Assembly (NCBI GenBank): GCA_963737075.1
Contig: CAVTRI010000002.1
Span: forward strand, 620,001 to 684,000
Reading direction: 5' to 3'
DNA length: 64,000 nt
From: CAVTRI01 sp963737075
GTDB lineage: Bacteria; Actinomycetota; Acidimicrobiia; Acidimicrobiales; Palsa-688
The notes under the pieces are model-generated. The model was not told the origin of the DNA. It saw nothing but the letters and a program-made list of their open reading frames with translations, and did no database searches. Shown piece by piece: positions 41,889-51,493 of this stretch. Both the position numbers and the translations under genes were made by a program. Position 1 is the first letter of the stretch; every line of letters starts with the position of its first letter.

Positions 41889-42674
41889 ATGGGATCGGCA
41901 GAACGACAAGGCCCGTTGTGGGGCGCAGCCGCACGAGCATGGTCAGAGCTCAACGAACCCCACTGCGCGCCCGTCTACGAGACAGTGTTCGATGACATCG
42001 GCGCCGGTCCGGGTATGGCTCTACTAGACGCTGGATGCGGCGCTGGCCTCGCCCTCCAACTAGCAGCCAAGCGGGGCGCGACCGTGACAGGCCTCGACGC
42101 GTCGGAGGCGCTGCTCGAGATCGCCCGAGAACGCAACCGCGGCACCGACATTCGCCACGGCGACCTTGAAGCGCTGCCGTTCAACGATGACGCCTTCGAC
42201 GCGGTCACCGCGTTCAACTCTGTCCAATATGCTGCCGACCCAGTCGCCGCGCTCCGTGAGCTACGCCGAGTGGCCAGGCCTGACGCGCCCGTCGCCGTCC
42301 TGCCCTGGGGTCGCGCCGAGCAGTGCGAGACCCGCGTCATCCTCGCCGCGCTCGGCCGGCTCATGCCGCCGCCTCCCGGCGCCGCACCCGGCGGGCCCTT
42401 CGCGCTCGCCGAGCCCGGCCGGCTCGAATCGCTCATCACCGAGGCCGGCCTCCACGTCGACCGAGCCGGAGAAGCCCACATGGCCTTCGAGTTTCTCGAT
42501 CTCGACACCGCCGTCGAGGCCCGGCTCACCTCCGGGCCGGCTCGCGTCGCCATCGACAGTTCCGGACAAGCGGCTGTCCGCGCCGCGCTCGCCGAGGCCT
42601 ACGCCGGCAATCGCCGCCGTGACGGTAGCTACCGACAAGCCAACGTCTTTCGCTACGTCATCGGATGTCCCTAG
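41889..42674 (+). CDS. SAM-dependent class I methyltransferase
   Basis: 261 residues from ATG 41889, placed 6 bases after GGGAG; an in-frame ATG at 41883 is possible. Motif I is MALLDAGCGAGLALQLA, the acidic motif II end is VTGLDASEALL, then RHGDLEALPFNDDAFDAVTAF matches the UbiE/Coq5-like Methyltransf_11 group, with LRRVARPDAPVAVLPWG after it. Soluble; substrate not predictable. Divergent from the truncated cupin gene. Confidence 0.85.
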   Translation: MGSAERQGPLWGAAARAWSELNEPHCAPVYETVFDDIGAGPGMALLDAGCGAGLALQLAAKRGATVTGLDASEALLEIARERNRGTDIRHGDLEALPFNDDAFDAVTAFNSVQYAADPVAALRELRRVARPDAPVAVLPWGRAEQCETRVILAALGRLMPPPPGAAPGGPFALAEPGRLESLITEAGLHVDRAGEAHMAFEFLDLDTAVEARLTSGPARVAIDSSGQAAVRAALAEAYAGNRRRDGSYRQANVFRYVIGCP

Positions 42675-42698
42675 CGGCGACGCCAACCGGACCCGCCT

Positions 42699-43118
42699 CT
42701 AGCGGAGTTCTTTCCGGAGTACGAGCTTCACCCCGGTCCAGGTGGCGTCGATGGCGCAGACCTTGACGTCCACCCAACCCATCGGCAGGGCGATATCCCT
42801 CACTGCGTGGTCGGTCATGTCGGTAGCCATCTTTGAGGCCCGCTTCGGCCAGGCCACCCAAAAGGCACCGTCGGGAGGGAGCGTTGTGACCAGCCAGCCG
42901 ATATTGCGAGCGAGATGCTGCCGCTCCGTCACGAATCCCACGATGAGGTCGACCCGCTGGCCGCGTCGAAGACCGTGCTGCAGGTAAACGTCGTCAGGCA
43001 GCGAACCTAGCGTCGCCTCGATCCCGTCAGGAGCGTGGAGCAGCGCCACTCGAACACCCGGCTTGATTCCCAGCTTTTTCGGAAGCGGTGTTCCCGAGTA
43101 TCCGGCGGGGGATGTCAC
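42699..43118 (-). CDS. DUF3052 family protein
   Basis: About 139 residues from GTG 43118 (VTSPAGYSGTPLPKKLGIKP). The family signature is GYSGTPLPKKLGI followed by RVALLHAPDG and later FWVAWPKRASKMATDMTDHAVR and GWVDVKVCAIDATWTGVKLV. DUF3052 proteins are small, soluble and of unknown function, often next to regulators. A longer start at 43193 is possible but the extra residues look random. Confidence 0.8.
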   Translation of the reverse strand: MTSPAGYSGTPLPKKLGIKPGVRVALLHAPDGIEATLGSLPDDVYLQHGLRRGQRVDLIVGFVTERQHLARNIGWLVTTLPPDGAFWVAWPKRASKMATDMTDHAVRDIALPMGWVDVKVCAIDATWTGVKLVLRKELR

Positions 43119-43215
43119 GCGCACAGCCTCGCGCACGGTCCGAGCGCTGCAGGGCCGTAGGTGAACTCGCCTGCATCGCCGGTCGGAAACCATGCCCCAA
43201 GCCCGGGGTTTGTTG

Positions 43216-44160
43216 TCATGAAGAATGCTGCATCTCTCGAACGAAGAAATCGACGGTCAGCGCTTCAATTTGCTCGGTGTTGGGCTGTGCGCCGGACTCG
43301 TCGAGGGCATGCCCACCTCCCTTGACCACCACCAGCGATACTGGAACAGCAACGGACTCCAAGGCACCGGCGAGCTCTTCGGATTGAGCCAGGGGCACGA
43401 TCGGGTCCGTGTCTCCGTGGATGATGAGGAAGGGCGGGTCTTCTTTGGAGACGTAGGTAACCGGACTGGCCGCCCTGAGCTCAGCTGGGACCTGCTCCGC
43501 AGGAACGGGTCCGAGCAGTGAGACGAAGTCGTCCCGGACGACGCCAGGGCCGCCCTTGTCGCCGAGGGTGATCAGGTTCGACGGTCCGGCGAAGTCGGCC
43601 ACCGCCTCGACCGTGCTCGGTTGGCTTAGGTAAGAACCGATATCCCATCCCCTACTGGGTCCTGCAGTACCGACGAGGCTGGCCAGCTGGCCTCCGGCGC
43701 TGTAGCCCCAGATGCCGATTTCGTTTGGATCGATACGCAACGCCTCGGCATTTGCCCGAAGGTAGCGAACCGCACACTTGGCGTCGACGATCTGGTCCGG
43801 CCACCGCTCTTCGGGTCCCAGACGATAGTTCACACTCGCAACCAGAAAGCCCTTCTGATTCAGCGCATGTCCGATTTGATGGATGATGAATCCTCCGCTG
43901 TTTTGGTTACCGCTGATCCAGGAACCACCGTGCAAATAGATCAGCGCCGGAGCCGGGCGAGTGTGATGCGGTGGTTGGGTGATCTCAACGGTCTGGCCAT
44001 CGCAGTACGGGACGATGGCGGTAGCGCCAGGAGCAATCTGAAGGCTCGTGCCACTTGAGGTTGAAATCGTCCTCGACGAAGGCGAACTCCCACAAGCGGT
44101 GACCCATGTGCAGAGCAAAAGCGTCACCGTCATGCTGAGGACGCGAGCGTGGAGCGCCAA
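43216..44160 (-). CDS. Lipoprotein alpha/beta hydrolase (carboxylesterase, BD-FAE/HSL-like)
   Basis: 314 residues. Signal peptide with lipobox WVTACGSS. Oxyanion-hole motif YLHGGSWISGNQNSG, nucleophile GYSAGGQLASL, acid in HGDTDPIVPL and His in GGGHALDESG define the catalytic set. Related enzymes remove acetyl or feruloyl groups from sugars or hydrolyse short esters at the cell surface. It lies 9 bases after the EEP gene in the same direction, downstream of the sugar importer operon. Confidence 0.82.
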   Translation of the reverse strand: MALHARVLSMTVTLLLCTWVTACGSSPSSRTISTSSGTSLQIAPGATAIVPYCDGQTVEITQPPHHTRPAPALIYLHGGSWISGNQNSGGFIIHQIGHALNQKGFLVASVNYRLGPEERWPDQIVDAKCAVRYLRANAEALRIDPNEIGIWGYSAGGQLASLVGTAGPSRGWDIGSYLSQPSTVEAVADFAGPSNLITLGDKGGPGVVRDDFVSLLGPVPAEQVPAELRAASPVTYVSKEDPPFLIIHGDTDPIVPLAQSEELAGALESVAVPVSLVVVKGGGHALDESGAQPNTEQIEALTVDFFVREMQHSS

Positions 44161-44169
44161 TCTCCCCCC

Positions 44170-45033
44170 TCAGCGCCCGACGGTGAGGCGCACCCGCAGG
44201 GGGAGGTGGTCACTCCCCATCGAGGCCAGCGCCTCAGCGCCGTCTACCGCAAGCGGGCCGCGCACAAGGATGTGGTCCACCTGGCTGTGGGGTCGCCACG
44301 CCGGCCACGTCTTTCGCCGCAGCGCTCGGCGCCATCCGGGGAAGAAGGCGGTGACCGGGGGCCCCCACAAGTTCATATCCCCCGCCAGAATGCACGGGCC
44401 CGACGGCGCCAACCGGCGAATGGCGCGGGTGAGCCGCAGGAACTGTATGGGCGCGCCATAGCTGATGTGCGACATGTGGGTCCCGATCACCGTGAGCGGA
44501 GCGCCGCCCACCTCGATGTCGACGACGACCGCCAACCGCCGGGCGCGGTCCCGCTTTAGTCGGCCCAGGTCAATCGCGCGCCGGTTTCGGGCCGGGAAGC
44601 GGCTCAGGACGGCGACGCCCCAGTGGCCGGGCTCGGCGTCGAGATAGCGGCGCGAGCGTCCGACCTTTTCGCCAAAAGGCCGCTCGCTGTCGAGGTAGAT
44701 GGCGTGACTCGCCCCCCGCCAGTCGAAGGACTTCATCCACCGGCCGTCGGCTTGAGGGTGGGGGCCCGCCAGGCGGCCTCCGGCGAAGGGTTGCTCGAAC
44801 ACGGAGTAGCCGAGCGCCTCGCCGACGGTCGCCGCAATGCCGGCGCCCCCCTTTGGGGTCCAGGTCTCTTCGAGCACCAACACGTCGGCGTCGATCGTCC
44901 GGCAGGCGCCGACGACGTCAAACGGGCGCCCCCAGCCGTCGACCCCGGCGTGCACGTTGAACGTGGCGACGCTGAAGGTCGCCCTGCCGGCAGCAGCGGT
45001 GCGGGGCGAGTCGGAGACGTCGGTCGAGCCCAA
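44170..45033 (-). CDS. Endonuclease/exonuclease/phosphatase (EEP) family protein
   Basis: 287 residues, soluble. EEP landmarks: SVATFNVHAGVDGW (metal-site Asn), VLVLEETW (Glu), TVIGTHMSH (His), LAGDMNLWGPP (Asp-Asn) and SMGSDHLPLRVRL (terminal Asp-His). These Mg-dependent enzymes cut phosphodiester bonds in nucleic acids, lipids or sphingomyelin. No signal peptide. The ordering behind the sugar ABC operon may be incidental; the ATPase stop is 99 bases upstream. Confidence 0.85.
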   Translation of the reverse strand: MGSTDVSDSPRTAAAGRATFSVATFNVHAGVDGWGRPFDVVGACRTIDADVLVLEETWTPKGGAGIAATVGEALGYSVFEQPFAGGRLAGPHPQADGRWMKSFDWRGASHAIYLDSERPFGEKVGRSRRYLDAEPGHWGVAVLSRFPARNRRAIDLGRLKRDRARRLAVVVDIEVGGAPLTVIGTHMSHISYGAPIQFLRLTRAIRRLAPSGPCILAGDMNLWGPPVTAFFPGWRRALRRKTWPAWRPHSQVDHILVRGPLAVDGAEALASMGSDHLPLRVRLTVGR

Positions 45034-45132
45034 GGCGCCTCGACGATAGTCACCTGGCCGCCGTTGCCATCGTCGCCGGGCTCGAGGGCGATCGGCGCGT
45101 TGCCTTTCTCGACGTCCAGCAGCAGTACGGGG

Positions 45133-46242
45133 TCAGCTCGCTCCAATGGCGGCGCCGGTGTTCGGATCGAACAGGTACAGCTGCCAAGGCGCGGCCCCAA
45201 GGGTGAGCTTTTCGCCGACCTTGAGCGGTTCGCGGGCGCCGACAATCGCCACCAGGTCGACGTCTCCGGACGACACGTGGATGTGAGCGTCGTTGCCCAG
45301 AAACTCGATGACGTCCACCGTGGCGGTCATCCGGAGACCGCCGTCCGCGGGCGGCGTAGTCTGGAGGTGCTCGGGGCGCACCCCGAGGACGACCCGCGAA
45401 AGGCCGAGCTGGCGCACGGCCGCGGCCGGCAACTCGTCGGGGCTGGCCTCCATGTCTATTTCAGTACCGATGAGCCGGACTCCGGTCTCGGTGCGCTCGA
45501 CCCGCATCTCGACGAAGTTCATAGCCGGGGACCCGATGAAGCCGGCCACGAAACGGTTGTGTGGGCAGTCGTACAGCTCCTGCGGCGTGCCAACCTGCTC
45601 GAGCTTGCCGGTGTTGATCACCGCGATGCGATCGGCCATCGTCATGGCCTCCACCTGGTCGTGTGTGACGTAGATCATGGTCGCCGCCAGCCGTCGGTGC
45701 AGGCGCGCGATCTCGGCTCGGGTCTGAACCCGAAGCTTGGCGTCCAGGTTGGAAAGAGGTTCGTCCATCAAAAAGGCCGCCGGTTCGCGCACGATCGCCC
45801 TTCCCAGAGCGACCCGTTGGCGCTGGCCACCTGAGAGCTGGCCGGGCTTGCGGCCGAGAAATGCTTCCAGGTTGAGAATGCGGGCGGCTTCCTTCACCGC
45901 CTTGTCGATCTGGTCCTTGGGGATCTTACGGAGCCGAAGTCCGAAGCTCATGTTGTCATACACGGTCATGTGGGGATAGAGCGCGTAGCTCTGGAACACC
46001 AGGGCGATGTCGCGGTCGCGGGGTGGCAGGTCGTTGACGACCCGGGAGCCGATCTCTACCTGCCCGCTGGTGATCTCTTCGAGCCCTGCGATCATGCGCA
46101 ACGCCGTGGTCTTGCCGCATCCCGACGGGCCGACCAGGCAGACGAATTCCCCGTCGGAGATATTCAAGTCGAGGTGGTCGACCGCGAAGACGTCGCTTCC
46201 AACGTATCTCTTTGTGAGACCTTTGAGAGCAACACTGGCCAC
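45133..46242 (-). CDS. ugpC: Carbohydrate ABC transporter ATPase (UgpC/MsmK type)
   Basis: 369 residues. Walker A VGPSGCGKTT, Q-loop VFQSYALYPHMTV, signature LSGGQRQRVALGRAIV, Walker B FLMDEPLSNLDAKLR, switch YVTHDQVEAMTMADR. The C-terminal ~130 residues form the TOBE/OB regulatory domain (SPAMNFVEMRV, VVLGVRPEHLQ). MsmK-type ATPases can serve several sugar importers. Only 10 bases separate it from the permease stop upstream. Confidence 0.9.
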   Translation of the reverse strand: MASVALKGLTKRYVGSDVFAVDHLDLNISDGEFVCLVGPSGCGKTTALRMIAGLEEITSGQVEIGSRVVNDLPPRDRDIALVFQSYALYPHMTVYDNMSFGLRLRKIPKDQIDKAVKEAARILNLEAFLGRKPGQLSGGQRQRVALGRAIVREPAAFLMDEPLSNLDAKLRVQTRAEIARLHRRLAATMIYVTHDQVEAMTMADRIAVINTGKLEQVGTPQELYDCPHNRFVAGFIGSPAMNFVEMRVERTETGVRLIGTEIDMEASPDELPAAAVRQLGLSRVVLGVRPEHLQTTPPADGGLRMTATVDVIEFLGNDAHIHVSSGDVDLVAIVGAREPLKVGEKLTLGAAPWQLYLFDPNTGAAIGAS

Positions 46243-46252
46243 GGCGCCTACC

Positions 46253-47194
46253 TCATTTCACGGCCCCGGCGAGCACGCCGCGCACAAAATAACGCTGGAA
46301 GGAGAAGAAAACGATGAGCGGAATAATTATGGAGATGATACCGCCCGTGGAGATGATCCAATAGTTGGCAGCCAGGGCCCACGTCTGGCCGTAGAGGAAC
46401 ACCGTGAGCGGCTGGTGGACGTTACCGCCAAGGTAGACCAGCGCCACCAAAAGATCGTTCCAGACCCAGATGAACTGGAAGATGGCTAGCGACGCCAACG
46501 CCGGAAGGCCGAGGGGCAAGACGATCCGACGGAACAGCGTCCACTCACCCGCCCCTTCGATCCGCCCCGCTTCGAGGAGATCCTTCGGTATACCGACGAA
46601 GAAGTTGTGCATCAAAAAGATACCGAACGGCAGCCCGAATGCGACGTGGAAGAGGACCACGCCCGGGATGGTGCCGTAGGGGTTATATCCGGTCAGGGAT
46701 CCGAAGCCTTTATACAGCTGGACGACCGGGATGAGGGCGACTTGGACGGGCACGACCATCAGCCCCACAATGGTCAAGAAGGCGACGGTGCGACCCCGCC
46801 ATGACCCGAAGACCAGGCTATAGGCGGCGAGAGCCGAGATGACGGTGACCAGAATGGTGGCCGGAACGGTGATCTCCAGAGAGGTAACCAACGCATCGAG
46901 CACCCCACCAGCTCTGAGGCCCTGGGACAACAGCGTGCGATAGTTGTGCAGCGTGAGCTGGGACGGCGCGGCGAACACTTTCCACCAGCCCGACTGATCG
47001 AAAAGGCTCTCAGGGCGAAGGGAGAAGATCAACAGCGACACCGTCGGGAGCAACCAGAAAAGAGCCACCACGGTGAGAACGACGTTGACGACGAATCGTG
47101 AGGGGCGCAGCCGTACAGCGACAGTGCGAAGCCGGCTGCGGGCCGGGGGCGGGCCGGTCGCCACCTCGACGTCGGGGACGGCGACGCTGGTCAT
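46253..47194 (-). CDS. Carbohydrate ABC transporter permease (MalG/AglG type)
   Basis: 313 residues, six helices. EAA loop IPKDLLEAGRIEGAGEWTLFRRIVLPLG couples to the ATPase. The N-terminus is a cytosolic Arg-rich stretch before the first helix at about residue 35. Its ATG overlaps the stop of the larger permease by 4 bases. Second membrane subunit of the sugar importer. Confidence 0.9.
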   Translation of the reverse strand: MTSVAVPDVEVATGPPPARSRLRTVAVRLRPSRFVVNVVLTVVALFWLLPTVSLLIFSLRPESLFDQSGWWKVFAAPSQLTLHNYRTLLSQGLRAGGVLDALVTSLEITVPATILVTVISALAAYSLVFGSWRGRTVAFLTIVGLMVVPVQVALIPVVQLYKGFGSLTGYNPYGTIPGVVLFHVAFGLPFGIFLMHNFFVGIPKDLLEAGRIEGAGEWTLFRRIVLPLGLPALASLAIFQFIWVWNDLLVALVYLGGNVHQPLTVFLYGQTWALAANYWIISTGGIISIIIPLIVFFSFQRYFVRGVLAGAVK

Positions 47195-48600
47195 CCCCGA
47201 ATCCTCTTCAAGTTGAACAGCATGGCCGGGATGACGAGGATGAAGAGGACCACGGCGATGGCACTTGCAAGGCCGGAGTGGATTCCCCCCGTGAAGCCGT
47301 CGTTGTAGATCGCCAAGGCCAGGGTGTTGGCGTCACCCTGAGAAGCCCCTGGCGCCATATTCAGGATGATGTCGAACACCTTGAGCACGTTGATGATCAT
47401 GGTCACGAACACCACGACCAACACTGGCGTCAACATCGGCATCGTGACCCGCCGGAACGTCTGCCACTCGGTCGCCCCGTCGATGCGAGCCGCCTCCAGT
47501 ACCTCGCGGTTGAGCGAGGCCAGCCCAGCCCCGATGACAACCATGGCGAAGCCAGCCCAGATCCACAGGTAGGCGATGATCATGGCCACGTCAATGAGAG
47601 GGATGGAGAACAGCGACTGCGCCGTTTGGCTGAGACCCGCGGTCGGGGTCAGCGACTTGGTGCCCAACCAAAACACCCCGCCAAAAGCAGGCCGGAAGTT
47701 GGACGATTCGATCTGAACCGTGTACTCGCCTGGCTTGACATTGTGGAAGCTGAACTGGCCGCCAACGTTGGTGGTAGTACTGGCGGCGGTGCCCCCGGTG
47801 GTCCGGACGAGAGCGACGTGGAGGTTCGGAAGCCCCACCTCGTCCGGAAACACCGTGCCGCGCGCCGTCGGGTGGGACGGGGAGAAGTCGCGCCAAGCCA
47901 GACCAGCGATGGTGCCGGGAGCCGCAGTGGGCACCACCGCCTTCTGGGCCCCGAGCACTTGCAAGGTGGCGGGGCTGATCCCGGTCAAACCGAGGCGGAC
48001 CGTGTGCCCGGGGGTCACGACGGACGTGCCCTGCAGGGTCCCGTGCGGGCCGGCGCGCACACCGGTCGAGGCGAGCGACGCGCTCGTCTGGCCGCTCACC
48101 GTCGGGTAGGAGCCCGGAGGGCTGAACCAGTCGTGCACCACCTCGATCATCCCGTTGACCGCCCCGACGTGCGGATTGAGGTCCATCACCGTGGCCCACA
48201 CCAGGGCCGATGCCGTGGTGGAGAACACGATGGGCATGATGATCACGGTTTTGAATGCCGTGGCCCAACGGATCCGCTCCGTCAGCACCGCCAGGATCAG
48301 ACCGATCATGGTGACGAAGAAAGGAAAGACCAGCACCCATAGCACGTTGTTGCGGAACGTCGTCAGAATCGACGCGTCCGTGAATACCGACTTGTAGTTC
48401 CGCAGTCCGACGAAGTTGCTGGCGGACTCGTTAAACAGGCTGTAGCGGATGGTGGCGACTGTCGGGTACACCACGATCGCCACCAGCCAGATGGCTGCCG
48501 GTACCAAAAAGGCGAGCGAACTGAGATGGCGTTTCCATCCACGCCCGCCGCCGGCTCCCGCGACGAGCTCCTCCTGCCTGTCGACGGCTACGACAGCCAT
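47191..48600 (-). CDS. Carbohydrate ABC transporter permease (MalF/AglF type) with large external insert
   Basis: 469 residues, versus about 300 for typical AglF. EAA loop NREVLEAARIDGATEWQTFRRVTMP near 370. Between the third and fourth helices (about residues 160-320) lies an extracellular insert containing LPNLHVALVRTTGGTAAS and GGQFSFHNVKPGEYTVQIES, a CnaB/carboxypeptidase-regulatory-like beta-sandwich. MalF of E. coli has an unrelated P2 domain in a similar place that touches the binding protein; the insert here may play that role. Operon with MalG-like and ATPase genes. Confidence 0.88.
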   Translation of the reverse strand: MAVVAVDRQEELVAGAGGGRGWKRHLSSLAFLVPAAIWLVAIVVYPTVATIRYSLFNESASNFVGLRNYKSVFTDASILTTFRNNVLWVLVFPFFVTMIGLILAVLTERIRWATAFKTVIIMPIVFSTTASALVWATVMDLNPHVGAVNGMIEVVHDWFSPPGSYPTVSGQTSASLASTGVRAGPHGTLQGTSVVTPGHTVRLGLTGISPATLQVLGAQKAVVPTAAPGTIAGLAWRDFSPSHPTARGTVFPDEVGLPNLHVALVRTTGGTAASTTTNVGGQFSFHNVKPGEYTVQIESSNFRPAFGGVFWLGTKSLTPTAGLSQTAQSLFSIPLIDVAMIIAYLWIWAGFAMVVIGAGLASLNREVLEAARIDGATEWQTFRRVTMPMLTPVLVVVFVTMIINVLKVFDIILNMAPGASQGDANTLALAIYNDGFTGGIHSGLASAIAVVLFILVIPAMLFNLKRIRG

Positions 48601-48668
48601 CGCGGCTGCTCCGCTGGTGGTGAGCCGGACCGCAGACGGCCCGGCTCACCGCTCCCCCCTCCCATGTC

Positions 48669-50072
48669 CTAGTGGCCGAGCGCTGCGGTGGCCTGGCTGT
48701 CCATGGTGTTCTCGAGCGAGGTCACACTCGCCGTACCGGGATTCTGGACGAACGTGAGCATGTCCTGCCACATGCTCTTCTCCCAGCTCCCTTGCAAGTC
48801 ATCGAGGCTGAACACCAGGCTGTGCGCGTTCTGAAGCGCCTTGGCGTCCGCCTGGGCGACCGAGTCCGGATACGAGCTGAGCGGCACCGCCGTATTCGGA
48901 GAGGCGAAGCCGCCCAGATGGGCCCAGATTTCGGCGCTCTGCGGGCTGGCCAGGTACTTGATCAGGGCCGTGGCCTGCGGGGTGGACCGCATCAGCATGC
49001 CCACGTCCCCCGCTCCCTGGATCGCCGAGTTGTTGGCGCTGTCCGCGGCCGGAGCCGGGAATGGGAAGAAGTCGTAACACGGGGTCTTCGACGCATCCGC
49101 CGTGCACGCAGCCCCGCCGCTACCAGTTGTCCCTGCGGTGTAGTTGCTCGAGTTGCCGGTGATCTCCGCAATCACGAAGTCAGCCTCGATGACCATCGCC
49201 GCCTGCGGCTGCGTCCCGGGCTTGGGGAACACCTTGTCCACACAGTCTGGGTACTTGGTCGCCAACGCTCCAGTGGTCCCTCCCAACAGGTACGAGGGCT
49301 GGCTCACCAGTTGGGCCAGCGTCGTGAACGCCGCTGTTACGGTCGGGTCCGTCCACTTGGTGGTGTGCGAGGCCAGGTTGTTGTACGCGGTCGATCCCGC
49401 CGTCTTGAGATACACGTTCTGCCACAGGTCGGCGACCGGCCACCCCACGTCCGAGCACAATGAGAACGGCGTGATTCCGGCGGCCTTCAACGTGCCGGCG
49501 TCCTTGATGAAGTCCTCCCACGTCGAAGGCGGCGCCTTGATCCCCGCCTCCGTGAACAGGGCCGGGTTATACCAGACCGTGTTCTTGTTGGCCCCCTTGA
49601 ACCACACCCCGTACTGCTTGCCGTTGACCGTCGCCAACTGGTTCCAGACCGGTCCGTAATCAGACTTGTAGTTTCCGATCACGGGGTCCAGATCCTGGAC
49701 TTTGCCCTGGTTCGCCAAAGTTCGCAGCGTCCCCGGGTCGGGGACCAGAGCGACATCGGGCGGTGCCCCACCCGCGACCGCCGCCTCCAATACCGTGTCC
49801 ATGTTGCTGCCCTTGCCCGAGTAGTTGACGGTGATCCCCGTCTGCTGCTCGAACGGTGTCAGCACCGCCTCGAAGTCTTGCTGCTCGGTGCTCGTCCACT
49901 CGGCCCAGACCGAGACTGAGCCGCCGATATGCGGCAGGCCCGAACTGGACGTGGTTGTCGGCGTCGAGGACTTCTTCGACGAGCCGCCGCACGCCGCCGC
50001 CGCGAGCGCAACGATGACGAGCAACACCACCCCCTTGCGTGCTCCTGACATACCCAACCGCGCTAGCACCAT
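48669..50072 (-). CDS. Carbohydrate ABC transporter substrate-binding lipoprotein (AglE-like)
   Basis: 467 residues from ATG 50072, behind GGGGAGGAGAGCGAC. Lipobox LAAAACGGSS and a Ser/Thr tether, then IGGSVSVWAEWTSTEQQDFE and GAPPDVALVPDPGTLRTLA, the first lobe of a cluster-1 (alpha-glucoside) sugar-binding protein. TPFSLCSDVGWPVADLWQNV is close to AglE-type sequences. First gene of the importer operon, 68 bases before the permease. Confidence 0.88.
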   Translation of the reverse strand: MVLARLGMSGARKGVVLLVIVALAAAACGGSSKKSSTPTTTSSSGLPHIGGSVSVWAEWTSTEQQDFEAVLTPFEQQTGITVNYSGKGSNMDTVLEAAVAGGAPPDVALVPDPGTLRTLANQGKVQDLDPVIGNYKSDYGPVWNQLATVNGKQYGVWFKGANKNTVWYNPALFTEAGIKAPPSTWEDFIKDAGTLKAAGITPFSLCSDVGWPVADLWQNVYLKTAGSTAYNNLASHTTKWTDPTVTAAFTTLAQLVSQPSYLLGGTTGALATKYPDCVDKVFPKPGTQPQAAMVIEADFVIAEITGNSSNYTAGTTGSGGAACTADASKTPCYDFFPFPAPAADSANNSAIQGAGDVGMLMRSTPQATALIKYLASPQSAEIWAHLGGFASPNTAVPLSSYPDSVAQADAKALQNAHSLVFSLDDLQGSWEKSMWQDMLTFVQNPGTASVTSLENTMDSQATAALGH

Positions 50073-50493
50073 GTCGCTCTCCTCCCCGTGGCAACAATCG
50101 GATCCTGGTGCTGCTCAACCTCCTATCGAGGCGGACAGGTTCTAACCCAGGCAGCCAAAGACAAACTCCCAGCCGCCTTTCGCTTGCCAGCGTACTCCTC
50201 ACCCCTCGTCAAGTTGCGGCACGCTCACCGCGTGCGCCCTCCCGAGCCCGCCGTGCCCTAAGGGAGCCTCGTCTCGGACGCGCGGAAGTGCGGGCCCATG
50301 TCTCGAGCGAACGCACCTGCACGTCCGCCGAGTCGCGGATCCTGGTCAACATAGGCGCCAGGGCATCGACGGCAAAATACAGCGTGGCGGCTCCGACGCT
50401 CTGGTGATGGATCTTCCGATTTGACGGCGATCCGACCAGGCCCGGAAGTCGATCCCTAACCTGGAACATGACGCCCGAAGGAGACATCGGCCC
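50073..50493. other. Divergent regulatory region between sugar importer and CDF exporter
   Basis: 421 bases with no gene I can support. A minus-strand frame (about 50490 to 50209) reads SVGAATLYFAVDALAPMLTR, which could be the end of a decayed coding sequence, but no family match or start stands out. The region must hold the promoters for both flanking genes; CGCTCACCGCG near 50222 is a weak dyad. Confidence 0.3.
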
Positions 50494-51465
50494 GTGCACC
50501 TTCTTGGTCAAGCACAAGTCTGGGATCCGTTCCCACCCACCCGCCGCTTCGACGACACCCGACACCGGCAGGCCGCCCACCGAGCCATCGGTGTGTCCGC
50601 CGTCGGGCTGGCCCTCACCGGCACGGCGGAGCTGACCATTGCTCTGCTAAGCGGGTCGGTCGGGCTGCTAGGCGACGCCCTGCACAACCTCTGCGACGTG
50701 TCGACCTCTTTGGTGGTGTTCCTCGGGTTCCGGCTCTCCAAGCGGCCGGCCAACCCCAGCCACCCGTATGGGTACGAGCGGGCCGAGGACCTGGCGGGAC
50801 TGGGTGTGGCCCTCGTGGTGTGGGCCAGCGCCGTCTTCGCCGGAGTGGTCAGCGTGCACAAGCTGACCGTCCACGGGGGCACCTCGCATCTGGGTTTGGG
50901 AATGGCCGCCGCGCTGATCGGCATCGCCGGCAACCAGCTGGTCGCTCGCTACAAGCGCGGAGTCGGCACGCGCATCCAGTCGGTCACCCTCCTCGCCGAC
51001 GCCACCCATTCCTGGCTGGATGCCCTCGCCTCGGTGGGCGCACTGCTCGGCCTGATCGGGGTCGCCCTCGGAATGCCGTGGGCTGACGGCATCGCGGGAC
51101 TGATCGTCACCGCCTTCATCGTGCACGTGGGCTGGCAGGTCACCTCCGAGCTCGTCACCCACCTGATGGACGGGATTGACCCCGACCTGCTCGCCCGGGC
51201 CGAGCAGGCGGCGCTCTCGGTGCGGGGAGTCGAGCACGTCCACGCCCGGGCCCGATGGGCGGGTCGCTCTCTTCTGATCGACCTCGAAGGCTTCGTGCCG
51301 GCCGCGATCACCGTAGCGGCCGCCGAGGAACTCGGTCGGCATGTTGACGACGTGGTGAGTAGAGCGGTGCCGCAATGCCGCGCCGTGCTCTGGTCGGCAC
51401 GAGCGCTACCTAAGGTGGCCACCCGGCCCGTCGGATACTCCCCGCTCGGCCCGCCGCCCACATGA
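50494..51465 (+). CDS. Cation diffusion facilitator (CDF) metal transporter
   Basis: 323 residues from GTG 50494. Six helices; the metal sites are HNLCD in helix 2 (LLGDALHNLCDVSTS) and HSWLD in helix 5 (LADATHSWLDALAS). The HxxxD/HxxxD pattern suits Zn or related divalent cations. The C-terminal cytosolic domain (about 230-305, VEHVHARARWAGRSLLIDL) matches the dimerising regulatory fold. Exports divalent cation in exchange for protons. Confidence 0.88.
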   Translation: MHLLGQAQVWDPFPPTRRFDDTRHRQAAHRAIGVSAVGLALTGTAELTIALLSGSVGLLGDALHNLCDVSTSLVVFLGFRLSKRPANPSHPYGYERAEDLAGLGVALVVWASAVFAGVVSVHKLTVHGGTSHLGLGMAAALIGIAGNQLVARYKRGVGTRIQSVTLLADATHSWLDALASVGALLGLIGVALGMPWADGIAGLIVTAFIVHVGWQVTSELVTHLMDGIDPDLLARAEQAALSVRGVEHVHARARWAGRSLLIDLEGFVPAAITVAAAEELGRHVDDVVSRAVPQCRAVLWSARALPKVATRPVGYSPLGPPPT

Positions 51466-51493
51466 GCCCTATCGCTGTCGCGCCCGAGGATGA

